A program made the position numbers and the translations under genes. 64,000 nucleotides of DNA from Cytobacillus firmus DS1 (GTDB lineage Bacteria > Bacillota > Bacilli > Bacillales > Cytobacillaceae): assembly GCF_000565285.1 (NCBI RefSeq), contig NZ_APVL01000013.1:1-64000 (forward strand), in the 5' to 3' direction. This document shows, one piece after another, positions 51,082 through 58,415 of the stretch. The notes under the pieces are model-generated. The model searched no databases and was not told where the DNA came from. It saw nothing but the letters and a program-made list of their open reading frames with translations. The stretch's first letter is position 1, and each line of letters opens with the position of its first letter.

Positions 51082-52047
51082 ATGAAACAAGGCAGAACGA
51101 TTTTAGCGGTTCTCCTTTTGTTGCTCGCATCTGGCTGTTCGCTTGAAGATGAGCAAAATAAGAAAACTGCTGATGAACCTTCTAATAAAACTTCAGAGGC
51201 CGCTGACTATACTATTATTGAAGCCTCAGTTCAGCAAATCGAGCATATTCAAGGAATAGGATATCCGGGAAATGATACCGGACTCTACCTTTCATCCAGC
51301 GAAGGCTTAAAGTTTTTCAAAGATGGCATTTGGCACGAGACCACTTCTCTTAAACATGACTATATGGGGTTTCAGGCAGTCAAAGATGGATTTATTGTCA
51401 GCGGCCATCCTGATAAGAACTCCGTTATAAAAAACCCTCTTGGTATTGTGAAAAGTACAGATAACGGAGCTTCTTTCAAGAAACTGGCTTTTAGCGGAAC
51501 AAGTTCCTTTCCTTTTTTAGCTGCCGGCTATGATACAAATATAATCTATATGATCAATCAGGAAAATAACGATGAGCTCAAGGCAGGTGTATACCGTTCT
51601 CAGGACGCAGGCAAAACATGGGATCCAGTCAGCTTAAAGGGACTTGAAGCCGACACACTTGGTATGATCGCGGCACATCCAACTAATCGTGAAATCATGG
51701 CCATGTCAACAAGAAGCGGCATCTTTTACTCACAGGATAAAGGGGAAACTGTAAAGTTAATATCTGAGCCAATTATGGCTACAGCCCTCGCATTTACGGA
51801 AAACAGCTTGTATTATGCCTATGCAGATCAGGAAAAGGTCCAAATGAGCAAAATCGATCTTAAAACGATGGAAAACTCACAGATTAATATCCCTTTTCTC
51901 AGCTATGATAACCCTATTACATACATTGCTGCCGATCAAAAATCTGATGGAAAGCTTGCAGTTTCAACTTATCTCAAAGATGTATATGAATCTGCAGATA
52001 GCGGTGAGAACTGGAAGCTCTTACTGAAAAACGGCAGAATTGAATAA
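51082..52047 (+). CDS. Lipoprotein with BNR/sortilin-like beta-propeller repeats
   Basis: A 321-residue lipoprotein: signal peptide with lipobox L-L-A-S-G-C (lipidated Cys at residue 19), a short polar linker and a repeat region. Asp-box or sortilin-like repeats appear as S-T-D-N-G-A-S-F, S-Q-D-A-G-K-T-W, S-Q-D-K-G-E-T-V and S-A-D-S-G-E-N-W, suggesting an extracytoplasmic beta-propeller. The ATG at 51082 follows GGAG; an in-frame GTG at 51073 overlaps it. The fold suggests ligand or glycan binding, not a defined enzyme; no catalytic residues are evident. It is convergent with sigK. Confidence 0.85.
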   Translation: MKQGRTILAVLLLLLASGCSLEDEQNKKTADEPSNKTSEAADYTIIEASVQQIEHIQGIGYPGNDTGLYLSSSEGLKFFKDGIWHETTSLKHDYMGFQAVKDGFIVSGHPDKNSVIKNPLGIVKSTDNGASFKKLAFSGTSSFPFLAAGYDTNIIYMINQENNDELKAGVYRSQDAGKTWDPVSLKGLEADTLGMIAAHPTNREIMAMSTRSGIFYSQDKGETVKLISEPIMATALAFTENSLYYAYADQEKVQMSKIDLKTMENSQINIPFLSYDNPITYIAADQKSDGKLAVSTYLKDVYESADSGENWKLLLKNGRIE

Positions 52048-52050
52048 CTG

Positions 52051-52073
52051 AAGGGACAGTCAAACTGTCCCTT
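52051..52073. terminator. Hairpin between the lipoprotein gene and sigK
   Basis: Perfect AAGGGACAG/CTGTCCCTT stem. T-runs are short on both sides, so efficiency is uncertain; it touches the sigK stop. Confidence 0.55.
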
Positions 52074-52792
52074 TAGCTGTTATTTTTCCTTTTTTCTTTT
52101 TCCGCCCGATAAAACTCATGAAACATTTTCATTAGTGCCCTTTTTTCAATTCTGGAGACATAACTTCTTGATATGCCAAGCTCTTTGGCAATTTCTCTTT
52201 GTGTTTTTTCTTTTTGCAGGTCAAGTCCGAACCTGCCGACAATGACTTCTTTTTCTCTGTCATCTAAAACATCAATATACTCCTTCACTTTTTCGAGCTC
52301 CATATTTAGCTGAATCGTATTAATAACATCTTCAGATTCCGACTTAAGAACATCAATAAGAGATATTTCATTGCCTTCTTTGTCCTGCCCGATAGGATCA
52401 TGAAGGGATACATCTTTTTTAGTCTTCTTCAGTGCCCGTAAGTGCATCAGTATCTCATTCTCAATACAGCGGGCTGCATATGTGGCAAGCTTTGTGCCTT
52501 TCCCTTCCGAATAGCTCTCAATGGCCTTTATCAGTCCGATTGTCCCTATTGAAATCAGATCCTCAGAATCCTCTCCTGTATTTTCGAATTTCTTTACAAT
52601 ATGGGCAACGAGCCTTAGATTATGTTCAATAAGCATATTACGGGCATGCGAATCGCCTGCAGCCATCAAACGCAGGTATTTCTTTTCATCTGCAGGAGAC
52701 AGCGGTTGAGGAAATGCATTATTTTTTACATAAGATACAAGAAACACTATCTCCTTAACCAAAAACCCGAGTGCAGTTAAAATACCGGACAT
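52073..52792 (-). CDS. sigK: RNA polymerase sporulation sigma factor SigK (intact)
   Basis: A 239-residue pro-SigK, the late mother-cell sigma factor for coat and cortex genes and mother-cell lysis. It has the hydrophobic pro-sequence (about residues 1-20, V-S-Y-V-K-N-N near the SpoIVFB cut site), then region 2 ([15 protein letters not shown]) and region 4 with helix-turn-helix [16 protein letters not shown]. Both halves are in one frame, so no skin-type element interrupts the gene in this genome. Confidence 0.97.
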   Translation of the reverse strand: MSGILTALGFLVKEIVFLVSYVKNNAFPQPLSPADEKKYLRLMAAGDSHARNMLIEHNLRLVAHIVKKFENTGEDSEDLISIGTIGLIKAIESYSEGKGTKLATYAARCIENEILMHLRALKKTKKDVSLHDPIGQDKEGNEISLIDVLKSESEDVINTIQLNMELEKVKEYIDVLDDREKEVIVGRFGLDLQKEKTQREIAKELGISRSYVSRIEKRALMKMFHEFYRAEKEKRKNNS

Positions 52793-52841
52793 CGTTCCAC
52801 CCCCGCTTATAATGCGTTCAAAAATGCCTATAACTAATTCC

Positions 52842-52849
52842 TATGTATG
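52842..52849 (-). promoter_or_regulatory. Candidate SigE -10 element of sigK
   Basis: Minus strand CATACATA lies about 50 bases before the sigK start and matches the SigE -10 (CATACANT). No clear ATA -35 is at the best distance. sigK is SigE/SpoIIID dependent in B. subtilis. Confidence 0.4.
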
Positions 52850-53058
52850 GATGGAGTTGTTTTTGTCTGTCCAATTTAGATAATTTCCTCAGAAAAAATT
52901 CCGTTCCTCATTTTTTCAGCCATTAGACCTTCATTAAAGCTTTTCGCTATGATGATAGGATATAATCATTCATGTTATAATTTTTATCGCCGGTATGCGG
53001 TATACATAGCTCCCTTTAAAGTTATATAAATAATCAGGAAGAAAGAGGTCTTGATAAT

Positions 53059-53223
53059 TTGAATGGTCAGAGAATAATTTTAGCCCTTGTATTTTTTATT
53101 GTTTTTCTTGACAGCCTTGCAAAGTTTATTTTTGAAGGTTTTTCTTTAAAGACCTTGCTGATATTGCTCGCAGTTTCTGGAATCGTCCTATTTCTCTGGA
53201 TTTTCCCGAACAAAAAGGACTGA
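53059..53223 (+). CDS. Small two-segment hydrophobic protein, unknown
   Basis: A 54-residue ORF with two hydrophobic segments (about residues 6-20 and 32-50), separated by A-K-F-I-F-E-G-F and ending P-N-K-K-D. The TTG at 53059 has GAGGT upstream at suitable spacing. The stop codon lies inside a strong bidirectional terminator, which supports a real transcription unit. I recognise no family. It could be a small membrane protein; coding status rests on the ribosome binding site, composition and terminator only. Confidence 0.55.
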   Translation: MNGQRIILALVFFIVFLDSLAKFIFEGFSLKTLLILLAVSGIVLFLWIFPNKKD

Positions 53224-53251
53224 CTTCTCAATCAGGAAGTCAGTCCTTTTT
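53211..53251. terminator. Bidirectional terminator between small ORFs
   Basis: 13-bp stem AAGGACTGACTTC/GAAGTCAGTCCTT (53215-53247) with A run before and T run after. It closes the plus-strand 54-codon ORF and the minus-strand microprotein cluster. Confidence 0.92.
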
Positions 53252-53264
53252 CTTATATTGCACA

Positions 53265-53345
53265 TTATTCTGTTACACTTACCTCAGCAGAAATGATGCA
53301 GCCGACAGTACCGCACACAACCAATCCCATTACGATCCAGAACAT
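53265..53345 (-). CDS. 26-residue hydrophobic microprotein (candidate)
   Basis: ATG at 53345 follows AAGGGGTG at good spacing. The peptide is one hydrophobic segment with two cysteines (V-V-C-G-T-V-G-C-I-I) and an acidic end (A-E-V-S-V-T-E). It is the last ORF of the microprotein cluster, 13 bases before the bidirectional terminator. No family recognised; coding status uncertain. Confidence 0.45.
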   Translation of the reverse strand: MFWIVMGLVVCGTVGCIISAEVSVTE

Positions 53346-53449
53346 CTTCCACACCCCTTATAAAATTCCTTATTTTCTTTAATGTATCATGGTTTTTGCT
53401 TAAGAAAAGGGGAGGAATGTGAACATTCTGTTAATCCGCATCAAGTGGA

Positions 53450-53503
53450 TCAGTTCTTTTTTTTTCGGAATTTCAAGGTTAAAATTAATATATGCAAAGA
53501 CAT
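53450..53503 (-). CDS. 17-residue truncated YrzI-like microprotein (candidate)
   Basis: The ATG at 53503 has a near-perfect AGGAGGTAAGGAG ribosome binding site. The peptide MSLHILILTLKFRKKKN parallels the YrzI start (M-T-L-N-I-L-F-L-T-V-T-I-K-K-R) position by position, then stops. It may be a degenerate yrzI copy or a genuine microprotein. Confidence 0.5.
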   Translation of the reverse strand: MSLHILILTLKFRKKKN

Positions 53504-53534
53504 GCTCCTTACCTCCTAACCGGTTACAGCTTTG

Positions 53535-53594
53535 TTAGGTGGAATCTTTCTCCACCCAGAAAATTGCCTGACGTCCTTGTAAAATGTAAATCAT
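53535..53594 (-). CDS. 19-residue microprotein (candidate)
   Basis: The ATG at 53594 follows AAAGGTGG eight bases upstream. The peptide MIYILQGRQAIFWVEKDST has no recognised homologue. It lies between yrzI and the 17-residue ORF on the same strand. Coding status rests on the ribosome binding site and context. Confidence 0.4.
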   Translation of the reverse strand: MIYILQGRQAIFWVEKDST

Positions 53595-53630
53595 TTAACA
53601 AACCACCTTTCTTGTTTTTTTGTCACTGAA

Positions 53631-53771
53631 TTAAAATGGACGGTAAATTGAGAATTGACGATCACGGTTTTGTTCAATAATTTCTTTAGCCATTTGTTCA
53701 CGAACTACATCTTCTGCTGATACGTGACGTTTTTTTATCGTGACTGTCAAAAATAAGATATTTAATGTCAT
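53631..53771 (-). CDS. yrzI: YrzI family small protein
   Basis: A 46-residue protein starting M-T-L-N-I-L-F-L-T-V-T-I-K-K-R and ending D-R-Q-F-S-I-Y-R-P-F. This matches the YrzI family of small Bacillus proteins: a hydrophobic N-terminal stretch, a basic hinge and an amphipathic acidic/basic tail. The ATG at 53771 follows GAGGAGGTGG; upstream in-frame starts (to 53825) lie before that site. Family function is unknown; members often occur in tandem. Only about 35 bases separate it from a strong upstream terminator, leaving little room for its own promoter. Confidence 0.82.
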   Translation of the reverse strand: MTLNILFLTVTIKKRHVSAEDVVREQMAKEIIEQNRDRQFSIYRPF

Positions 53772-53812
53772 TAGATATTCCACCTCCTCTTTCATATCCT
53801 GCCAAAAGGCAC

Positions 53813-53845
53813 AAAAAAGCCGCAAAGAGATTTACTCCCAGCGGC
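53813..53845 (-). terminator. Tandem terminator 2, upstream of yrzI
   Basis: Stem GCCGC/GCGGC with inner GAG/CTC (53819-53845), then TTTTTT on the minus strand. It resembles terminator 1 in sequence (GGGAG in the 5' arm, TTTTTT-TGCC tail), as if duplicated. Confidence 0.8.
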
Positions 53846-53860
53846 CTGCCATTTAGGCAT

Positions 53861-53891
53861 AAAAAACCGCAGGGCACAATTCTCCCTGCGG
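53861..53891 (-). terminator. Tandem terminator 1, after the 26-codon leader ORF
   Basis: Perfect 8-bp CCGCAGGG/CCCTGCGG stem (53867-53891) followed by TTTTTT on the minus strand. It lies 29 bases after the leader ORF stop. Confidence 0.9.
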
Positions 53892-53920
53892 CATGGATAT
53901 GTAATGTCAATAAAGCAAAT

Positions 53921-54001
53921 CTAAGCGATCCATTCCATGTAGGTCGAATTTGTACAATATTTATTTAGCTGTGCTTCTAATACAATTGCAGTTAACATCA
54001 T
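53921..54001 (-). CDS. 26-residue leader or microprotein (candidate)
   Basis: ORF M-M-L-T-A-I-V-L-E-A-Q-L-N-K-Y-C-T-N-S-T ending E-W-I-A, with AGGAGG nine bases upstream. An overlapping ATG-AAA-TGA starts closer to the ribosome binding site and could compete. A strong SigA promoter (54043-54071) drives it and two tandem terminators follow before yrzI. It may be a leader peptide or a free microprotein. No family recognised. Confidence 0.5.
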   Translation of the reverse strand: MMLTAIVLEAQLNKYCTNSTYMEWIA

Positions 54002-54042
54002 TTCATTCGACCTCCTTTTTAGAATTTTCACTTACACTGGTA

Positions 54043-54071
54043 ATTATATCCACGATTATGCAGTTTGTAAA
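54043..54071 (-). promoter_or_regulatory. SigA promoter of the microprotein locus
   Basis: Minus strand TTTACA (54071-54066), 17 bases, TATAAT (54048-54043). The start near 54036 gives a short leader to the AGGAGG at about 54010. Confidence 0.82.
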
Positions 54072-54108
54072 CCTTTTTTATTCACTTTTATTAAAAATTT
54101 TAATTTAT

Positions 54109-54136
54109 GAAAAAAACGCCCGGAAATCCGGGCGTT
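54109..54136 (-). terminator. Intrinsic terminator of yrhC
   Basis: Perfect 9-bp AACGCCCGG/CCGGGCGTT stem (54115-54136) followed by a T-run on the minus strand. Confidence 0.9.
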
Positions 54137-54144
54137 GGGTTTAC

Positions 54145-54405
54145 TTATTTTCTCATGAGGTATTCCTGGCCTTCATCCGTTTCATTCAATTTCGTTCTGC
54201 ATCGTTTGGAAAGGATAAAGAAAAGGATTGAGCCTATAAGGAAAGCTGAAGAAGATCCAGCCATTATATATAAATCAGAAACTGTATTTGCAGTGTCAGG
54301 GATAATTAAACCAATGTAAAAAAACGATCCGACAGCGAGCATTGAAATTGCAAACCGCTTGAAATCCACCATCTTTTCATATAGATGCTTTGCTTCGTTC
54401 ATCAT
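54145..54405 (-). CDS. yrhC: YrhC family membrane protein
   Basis: An 86-residue protein with two membrane segments (about 17-35 and 45-66), a basic loop and a polar C terminus. Size, topology and place downstream of mtnN fit YrhC. In B. subtilis yrhC is last in yrrT-mtnN-mccA-mccB-yrhC; here it follows mtnN directly, with no mccA or mccB between. Either ATG of the initial pair (54405, 54402) may be used. Function unknown. Confidence 0.8.
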   Translation of the reverse strand: MMNEAKHLYEKMVDFKRFAISMLAVGSFFYIGLIIPDTANTVSDLYIMAGSSSAFLIGSILFFILSKRCRTKLNETDEGQEYLMRK

Positions 54406-54531
54406 TTATTATCACCTTCTAAGATAGACTATAAATCTACTTTAACATACTTAGCAAGCGTGAAGGTGATGTAAATAATGTAAGATAGGAAAAAAGGGAA
54501 AAGCCGATTTATGTATAACCGCCTGTCCTTT

Positions 54532-55236
54532 TTACTTGTTATACTTAAGGGCATCTACTATCTTCATTACAAGTGTAGCAGAATGAAGTGCTGCCTTCTC
54601 CAAAAATTGCTCAAATGAAACATCTGATTCTTTTCCTGCAATGTCTGAAAGGGCACGGATGACAACAAAAGGAGTCTCAAATTGATGTGCAACCTGCGCA
54701 ACTGCTGCAGCTTCCATTTCTACCGCCTGAAGGTCTGTAAATTTATCACGGATATAATCTACTCTTGCCGGATCATTCATGAAAGAGTCGCCTGTTGCAA
54801 TTAACCCTCTGACAACCTGGATATCCCCGATTTCCTTGGCGCATGCTTCAGCAATCTGCACGAGGCTGTGATCTGCTTCGAATGCTGCCGGCAATTGAGG
54901 TACCTGTCCATATTCGTAGCCAAAAGCAGTAACGTCTACATCGTGATGTCTTACCTCTGTTGAAATTACTGTATCTCCCACATTCAGTTCAGGGTTAAAT
55001 CCTCCGGCTGAACCGGTGTTAATGACATAATCCGGCTTGTACCGCTCCAAAAGGATGGCAGTCGACATGGCTGCGTTTACTTTGCCTATTCCAGAACGGA
55101 GAAGCACAACATCCGCGCTATTCATTTTCCCTGCTGTAAATTCGCATCCGGCAATAGTTTCCTGGTGCTTATCTTCTATTTTATCTCTAAGTAAAGTAAC
55201 TTCCTCTTCCATTGCTCCAATAATAGCTATTTTCAT
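54532..55236 (-). CDS. mtnN: 5'-methylthioadenosine/S-adenosylhomocysteine nucleosidase
   Basis: A 234-residue nucleosidase that hydrolyses MTA and SAH, recycling methionine and removing SAH. N-terminal [20 protein letters not shown] and the C-terminal [10 protein letters not shown] with the catalytic Asp are present, as is the M-E-M/V-E-A-like purine site (A-V-E-M-E-A-A-A). Length is normal. The usual partners yrrT and mccAB are absent from the flanks. Confidence 0.96.
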   Translation of the reverse strand: MKIAIIGAMEEEVTLLRDKIEDKHQETIAGCEFTAGKMNSADVVLLRSGIGKVNAAMSTAILLERYKPDYVINTGSAGGFNPELNVGDTVISTEVRHHDVDVTAFGYEYGQVPQLPAAFEADHSLVQIAEACAKEIGDIQVVRGLIATGDSFMNDPARVDYIRDKFTDLQAVEMEAAAVAQVAHQFETPFVVIRALSDIAGKESDVSFEQFLEKAALHSATLVMKIVDALKYNK

Positions 55237-55447
55237 TTTAAAACCTCTTTCTGATTTTTCTATGCTTTGATTACATTCCTGGTAATAGCATGCCCATATG
55301 ATTTATGCAAACTCTATTCTACCATCATAGACGGGATGATTGCCATATTCGTAAATAATTCATGCATTAACCTCTCAGGTTTTGAAAGTTGCCAGACTAA
55401 AACTCACCCCATAAAATAAAAGATAGTATCGAAGGGAAGGGGGAATC

Positions 55448-55657
55448 ATGATGAATTTCCAGTTTGATTTGATAGAAGATAAGGTTGAGTTTTATGAGGC
55501 TACTACTTTAAAGGAGCTTGAAAAGAAGATAAATTTACAGATTGAGCATAATAAAGCCATCCTTTTATCTGTCCACCACGTATCGCATCAAATGCATCTT
55601 GATGAGAATGGAAGGACTTATTTCTCGGCGGTGGTCCACTATAAAGCAAAAAAATAA
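55448..55657 (+). CDS. yrzA: YrzA family protein (DUF2536)
   Basis: A 69-residue soluble protein, M-M-N-F-Q-F-D-L-I-E-D-K-V-E-F-Y-E-A, matching the YrzA/DUF2536 family in size and sequence. It starts with ATG-ATG after AAGGGGG. It is convergent with yrrS and shares a terminator hairpin at its end. Function unknown. Confidence 0.85.
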   Translation: MMNFQFDLIEDKVEFYEATTLKELEKKINLQIEHNKAILLSVHHVSHQMHLDENGRTYFSAVVHYKAKK

Positions 55658-55675
55658 GGACGCCTTGGCGTCCTT
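55656..55675. terminator. Bidirectional hairpin between yrzA and yrrS
   Basis: 9-bp AAGGACGCC/GGCGTCCTT stem with a TT loop. It overlaps the yrzA stop; flanking T-richness is modest. Confidence 0.6.
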
Positions 55676-55679
55676 ATAA

Positions 55680-56342
55680 TTAATTTATTTCATTTAAGAC
55701 TTCTACTCTGGAAGGCTTCCATCCTTCTCCGTCAACCCAGTCTATATAGACACGGTACTTCTCACTTTGATCTTTTGTGGAAATTGTCCCAACAGAGCTG
55801 TTTGGCCCATTATTTCCGAGGAACCAAACAGTCATATTGCCCTGGTCAACACCTGTAGCATAAGAAATGGCACTGAGCATTTCCTGCCAATCTGCATGAT
55901 TTTGATCGTAGACTGCAGTATGCTCCCCGGTTTGAGAGGTTCCGACTGGTTTCCATGCTGGATTTTCAATCGTTTTTTCCACGTCAGGCCCGCTTCCGCC
56001 TTCTGTTACGACTTGTTCTTTATCTTCTTCAGTCTCCTCATCAGCATTCTCTTCTGTTTCTTTTTCTTCTTCAGACTCTTTATCTGCTTTCTCTTCGTCA
56101 TTATCCTTGTTTTGCTCTATATCATTGCCCTTATCTTCCTTGTTTTTCTCATTTTGCTTCGATTCAGATGCTGTCTGTTCATCAGCAGGAAGTGCCTGGT
56201 CGTTATTACCGCCAAAGAATATTTTGGCTGATACAACAATAATAAGGATGATGACAAGTGCAATAAGGCTATTTAAAATGATATTGGTTTTTTTTCTTTT
56301 TTCCCGTTTTCCAAAACGGGACTCTCTGTTATTCCCTTTCAA
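55680..56342 (-). CDS. yrrS: YrrS family membrane protein (DUF1510)
   Basis: A 220-residue bitopic membrane protein. A short basic cytoplasmic head (R-F-G-K-R-E-K-R-K-K) leads to one membrane segment (about 22-43), a low-complexity Glu/Lys/Asp linker (about 55-115) and a C-terminal DUF1510 domain (about 118-220) outside the membrane. It follows pbpI by about 220 bases, and homologues are paired with this penicillin-binding protein, so a role in spore or cell-wall synthesis is inferred. TTG start after GGGGAGGAGA. Confidence 0.88.
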   Translation of the reverse strand: MKGNNRESRFGKREKRKKTNIILNSLIALVIILIIVVSAKIFFGGNNDQALPADEQTASESKQNEKNKEDKGNDIEQNKDNDEEKADKESEEEKETEENADEETEEDKEQVVTEGGSGPDVEKTIENPAWKPVGTSQTGEHTAVYDQNHADWQEMLSAISYATGVDQGNMTVWFLGNNGPNSSVGTISTKDQSEKYRVYIDWVDGEGWKPSRVEVLNEIN

Positions 56343-56565
56343 GACTTTCTCCTCCCCAATCTGTTATCAGACTTATAGGTATAATAAAAAATGAGTAGAA
56401 ATTATTACCCCAGCCATCTGCCCACGGGCTATATCCGAAACAGCGGCTGTCAACATTCTAACATGGAATCAGGTTATCTTAAAAGAATTAACCTATGGAC
56501 ACAGGTAACGCCAGCAATTAATGTACCGCAGCAGCATAGGGAAAGTTACACTATACCATATTTGT

Positions 56566-58359
56566 TTAAGAGTCTGCAGAGCCAGATGGAGGAATTTCTT
56601 GTTTATGATTATAGTTATAGATTTCTTTCACAATTTCAGCAAAGAGCGGATTCACTCCTCCTGTGTCTTCAGTAACTTCCAAGTTTACAGTTACAAGGGC
56701 ATATTTTGGATTTTTATATGGGAAATAACCAGCGAACCATTTATTGTGAAGCTGCTTTCCATCTGCCATTATACCTGTTTCTGCAGTGCCGGATTTGCCT
56801 GCAACTTCGTATGGAAGTTCATTAAACCAGCGCCCGGTCCCTTCTTCATTGATTACTACTCCCCTTAGCAGCCTTTGAAGCTTCATAGCGGTAAACGGGG
56901 CAATGATATCTCCCTGCAGCTTCTGTTTATCGAATTCTATAAGTGATGTACTGTTTTTATATTCAATTTCTGACGCAACCCGGACCATTTCTTTCTCTCC
57001 TCCTCTGGCTATAGTTGCCATCATGTTGGCAACAGCAAGTGGAGTAGCTCTCACTTCATGCTGTCCAATCCCTGTAAGGCCTGCAAAATTACTGTCTTTT
57101 TTAGCATCTTCAGACAGAAACACCCGTCCTTTTTCTTCGTCCTGAAGCTGTTTAAAATCGCTGAAGTGATAAATATCTCCCTCCCAGCTTACAGGACCTA
57201 TTAATGACAGTTTTTCTGCATACTCCTCAAGGAGATCCGGGTTAATATCTTTTAACTCCTTAGCAATGGAAGCAAATGTATTATTACAGCTCCTGGCAAA
57301 GCTCTCATCGAAATTCAGCATGCCATGCTGATATTTAAGATCTGGATCTCCATTTATTTTCCTGCTGCAGTCAAATTGCCTTTTAGGATCGTCGAGACCA
57401 TGATCAATTGCGGCTGCTGCCACCACCGTTTTAAAAATCGATCCCATGATCTGCTGTTTAATCATATGATTAATCGTCCCTCTGCTTTCTTCATCAAAAG
57501 GATTAGATTTATTAAGTGATGGACGCGACACCATTGCCAAAATTGAATTAGTCTCTATATCAAGAAGGACAATGCCGCCTTTTTTAATCCCATGCTGATC
57601 CGCCAATTTTTCAGCCATCATTTGCAAATCATAGTCCAAAGTTGTCCTAATATTGACCGGATAAAAGGGGTTTGCCGGCTCAACATATTTTACATCGATG
57701 CCAAACAGCGGTCCGCCTGTTCCATCCACATGATAGACAAGTTTTGATGCCCCTTCAGGAAGCAGAAATTCATCAAAGCTCTTCTCCATGCCAGTAATGC
57801 CGATCATTGTGTCGGGAGACAGATCTTTATCCGGGTATCTTTCATTAAGGACGGCCTGATTTTGGCCGGTAATTCCAATTAGCTGGGATGCAGGTTTCTC
57901 GGAACGGCTGTACTTCTTCTCAACAGCAAAGACACCCGGAATTTTCAAGTCATTGATTTTCTCCATTTGATCGTAAGACAGCTGAATGGGCTCAGGGCTT
58001 CCAAATGCAAAAGGTTCTTTTGCATTCTCAACTGAATGCCGCAAAGAATACTCCGAAGCACCCGTAATTTCAGATATCTTTTTTATATTCCAATCCATTT
58101 TTGCGAGGAAGGGGAATAATATAAGAACAGATTTATTTTCAAAGGTCATGGGATTACCGCTGCGATCAAGAAAATCCCCTCTCCCGGCATCGATAATCAT
58201 TTCCTGGGAGCGCTGACGGACACTCGCTTCCAAAAGATTGATTTCCCTGCCTGTAAAATGCTCTGTTGAAATAAGCTGCAGCTGTATCAGCCTTCCCATA
58301 AGTAAACTAAGTACAATGAAACTGACGATTAGCCAGCCAACTGCTCTGTTTCTCCACAT
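56566..58359 (-). CDS. pbpI: Class B penicillin-binding protein (transpeptidase)
   Basis: A 597-residue class B PBP (YrrR/PbpI type). One N-terminal anchor (about 6-26) is followed by a dimerisation domain and the transpeptidase domain with S-I-F-K (SxxK), S-C-N (SxN) and K-S-G-T-A (KxG). All three motifs are intact, so it should cross-link peptidoglycan. The ATG at 58359 (M-W-R-N-R-A-V-G-W) is directly behind the greA terminator tail; its GAGGTG ribosome binding site is in that hairpin. B. subtilis PbpI is non-essential and partly redundant in division. Confidence 0.92.
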   Translation of the reverse strand: MWRNRAVGWLIVSFIVLSLLMGRLIQLQLISTEHFTGREINLLEASVRQRSQEMIIDAGRGDFLDRSGNPMTFENKSVLILFPFLAKMDWNIKKISEITGASEYSLRHSVENAKEPFAFGSPEPIQLSYDQMEKINDLKIPGVFAVEKKYSRSEKPASQLIGITGQNQAVLNERYPDKDLSPDTMIGITGMEKSFDEFLLPEGASKLVYHVDGTGGPLFGIDVKYVEPANPFYPVNIRTTLDYDLQMMAEKLADQHGIKKGGIVLLDIETNSILAMVSRPSLNKSNPFDEESRGTINHMIKQQIMGSIFKTVVAAAAIDHGLDDPKRQFDCSRKINGDPDLKYQHGMLNFDESFARSCNNTFASIAKELKDINPDLLEEYAEKLSLIGPVSWEGDIYHFSDFKQLQDEEKGRVFLSEDAKKDSNFAGLTGIGQHEVRATPLAVANMMATIARGGEKEMVRVASEIEYKNSTSLIEFDKQKLQGDIIAPFTAMKLQRLLRGVVINEEGTGRWFNELPYEVAGKSGTAETGIMADGKQLHNKWFAGYFPYKNPKYALVTVNLEVTEDTGGVNPLFAEIVKEIYNYNHKQEIPPSGSADS

Positions 58360-58390
58360 AAAAAACACCTCGTCAAAAGTCTTGACGAGG
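58360..58390 (-). terminator. greA terminator overlapping the pbpI ribosome binding site
   Basis: Stem CCTCGTCAAGA/TGACGAGG (58368-58390), then a T-run that ends at the pbpI ATG. GACGAGGTG is both 3' arm and Shine-Dalgarno. Confidence 0.8.
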
Positions 58391-58415
58391 TTTTCTGATT
58401 TCAAACCAGCTATTC

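Noticed and set aside
52801-52960. Skin-element junction or recombinase site near sigK
   Set aside because: sigK is uninterrupted and no recombinase gene is nearby.
53418-53540. 39-codon plus-strand ORF starting GTG after AGGGGAGG
   Set aside because: Spacing to the GTG is only about three bases and composition is atypical; it lies antisense to the better-supported 17-codon ORF.
53500-53600. GGTGG/CCACC-containing structured stretch considered as a riboswitch
   Set aside because: No match to the conserved cores I know (T-box, S-box, purine, preQ1, c-di-GMP, Mn, Mg); the signals are explained by ribosome binding sites of tiny ORFs and a small hairpin.
53698-53910. 70-codon minus-strand ORF across the tandem terminators
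   Set aside because: It runs through two intrinsic terminator hairpins and overlaps yrzI in another frame; no ribosome binding site.
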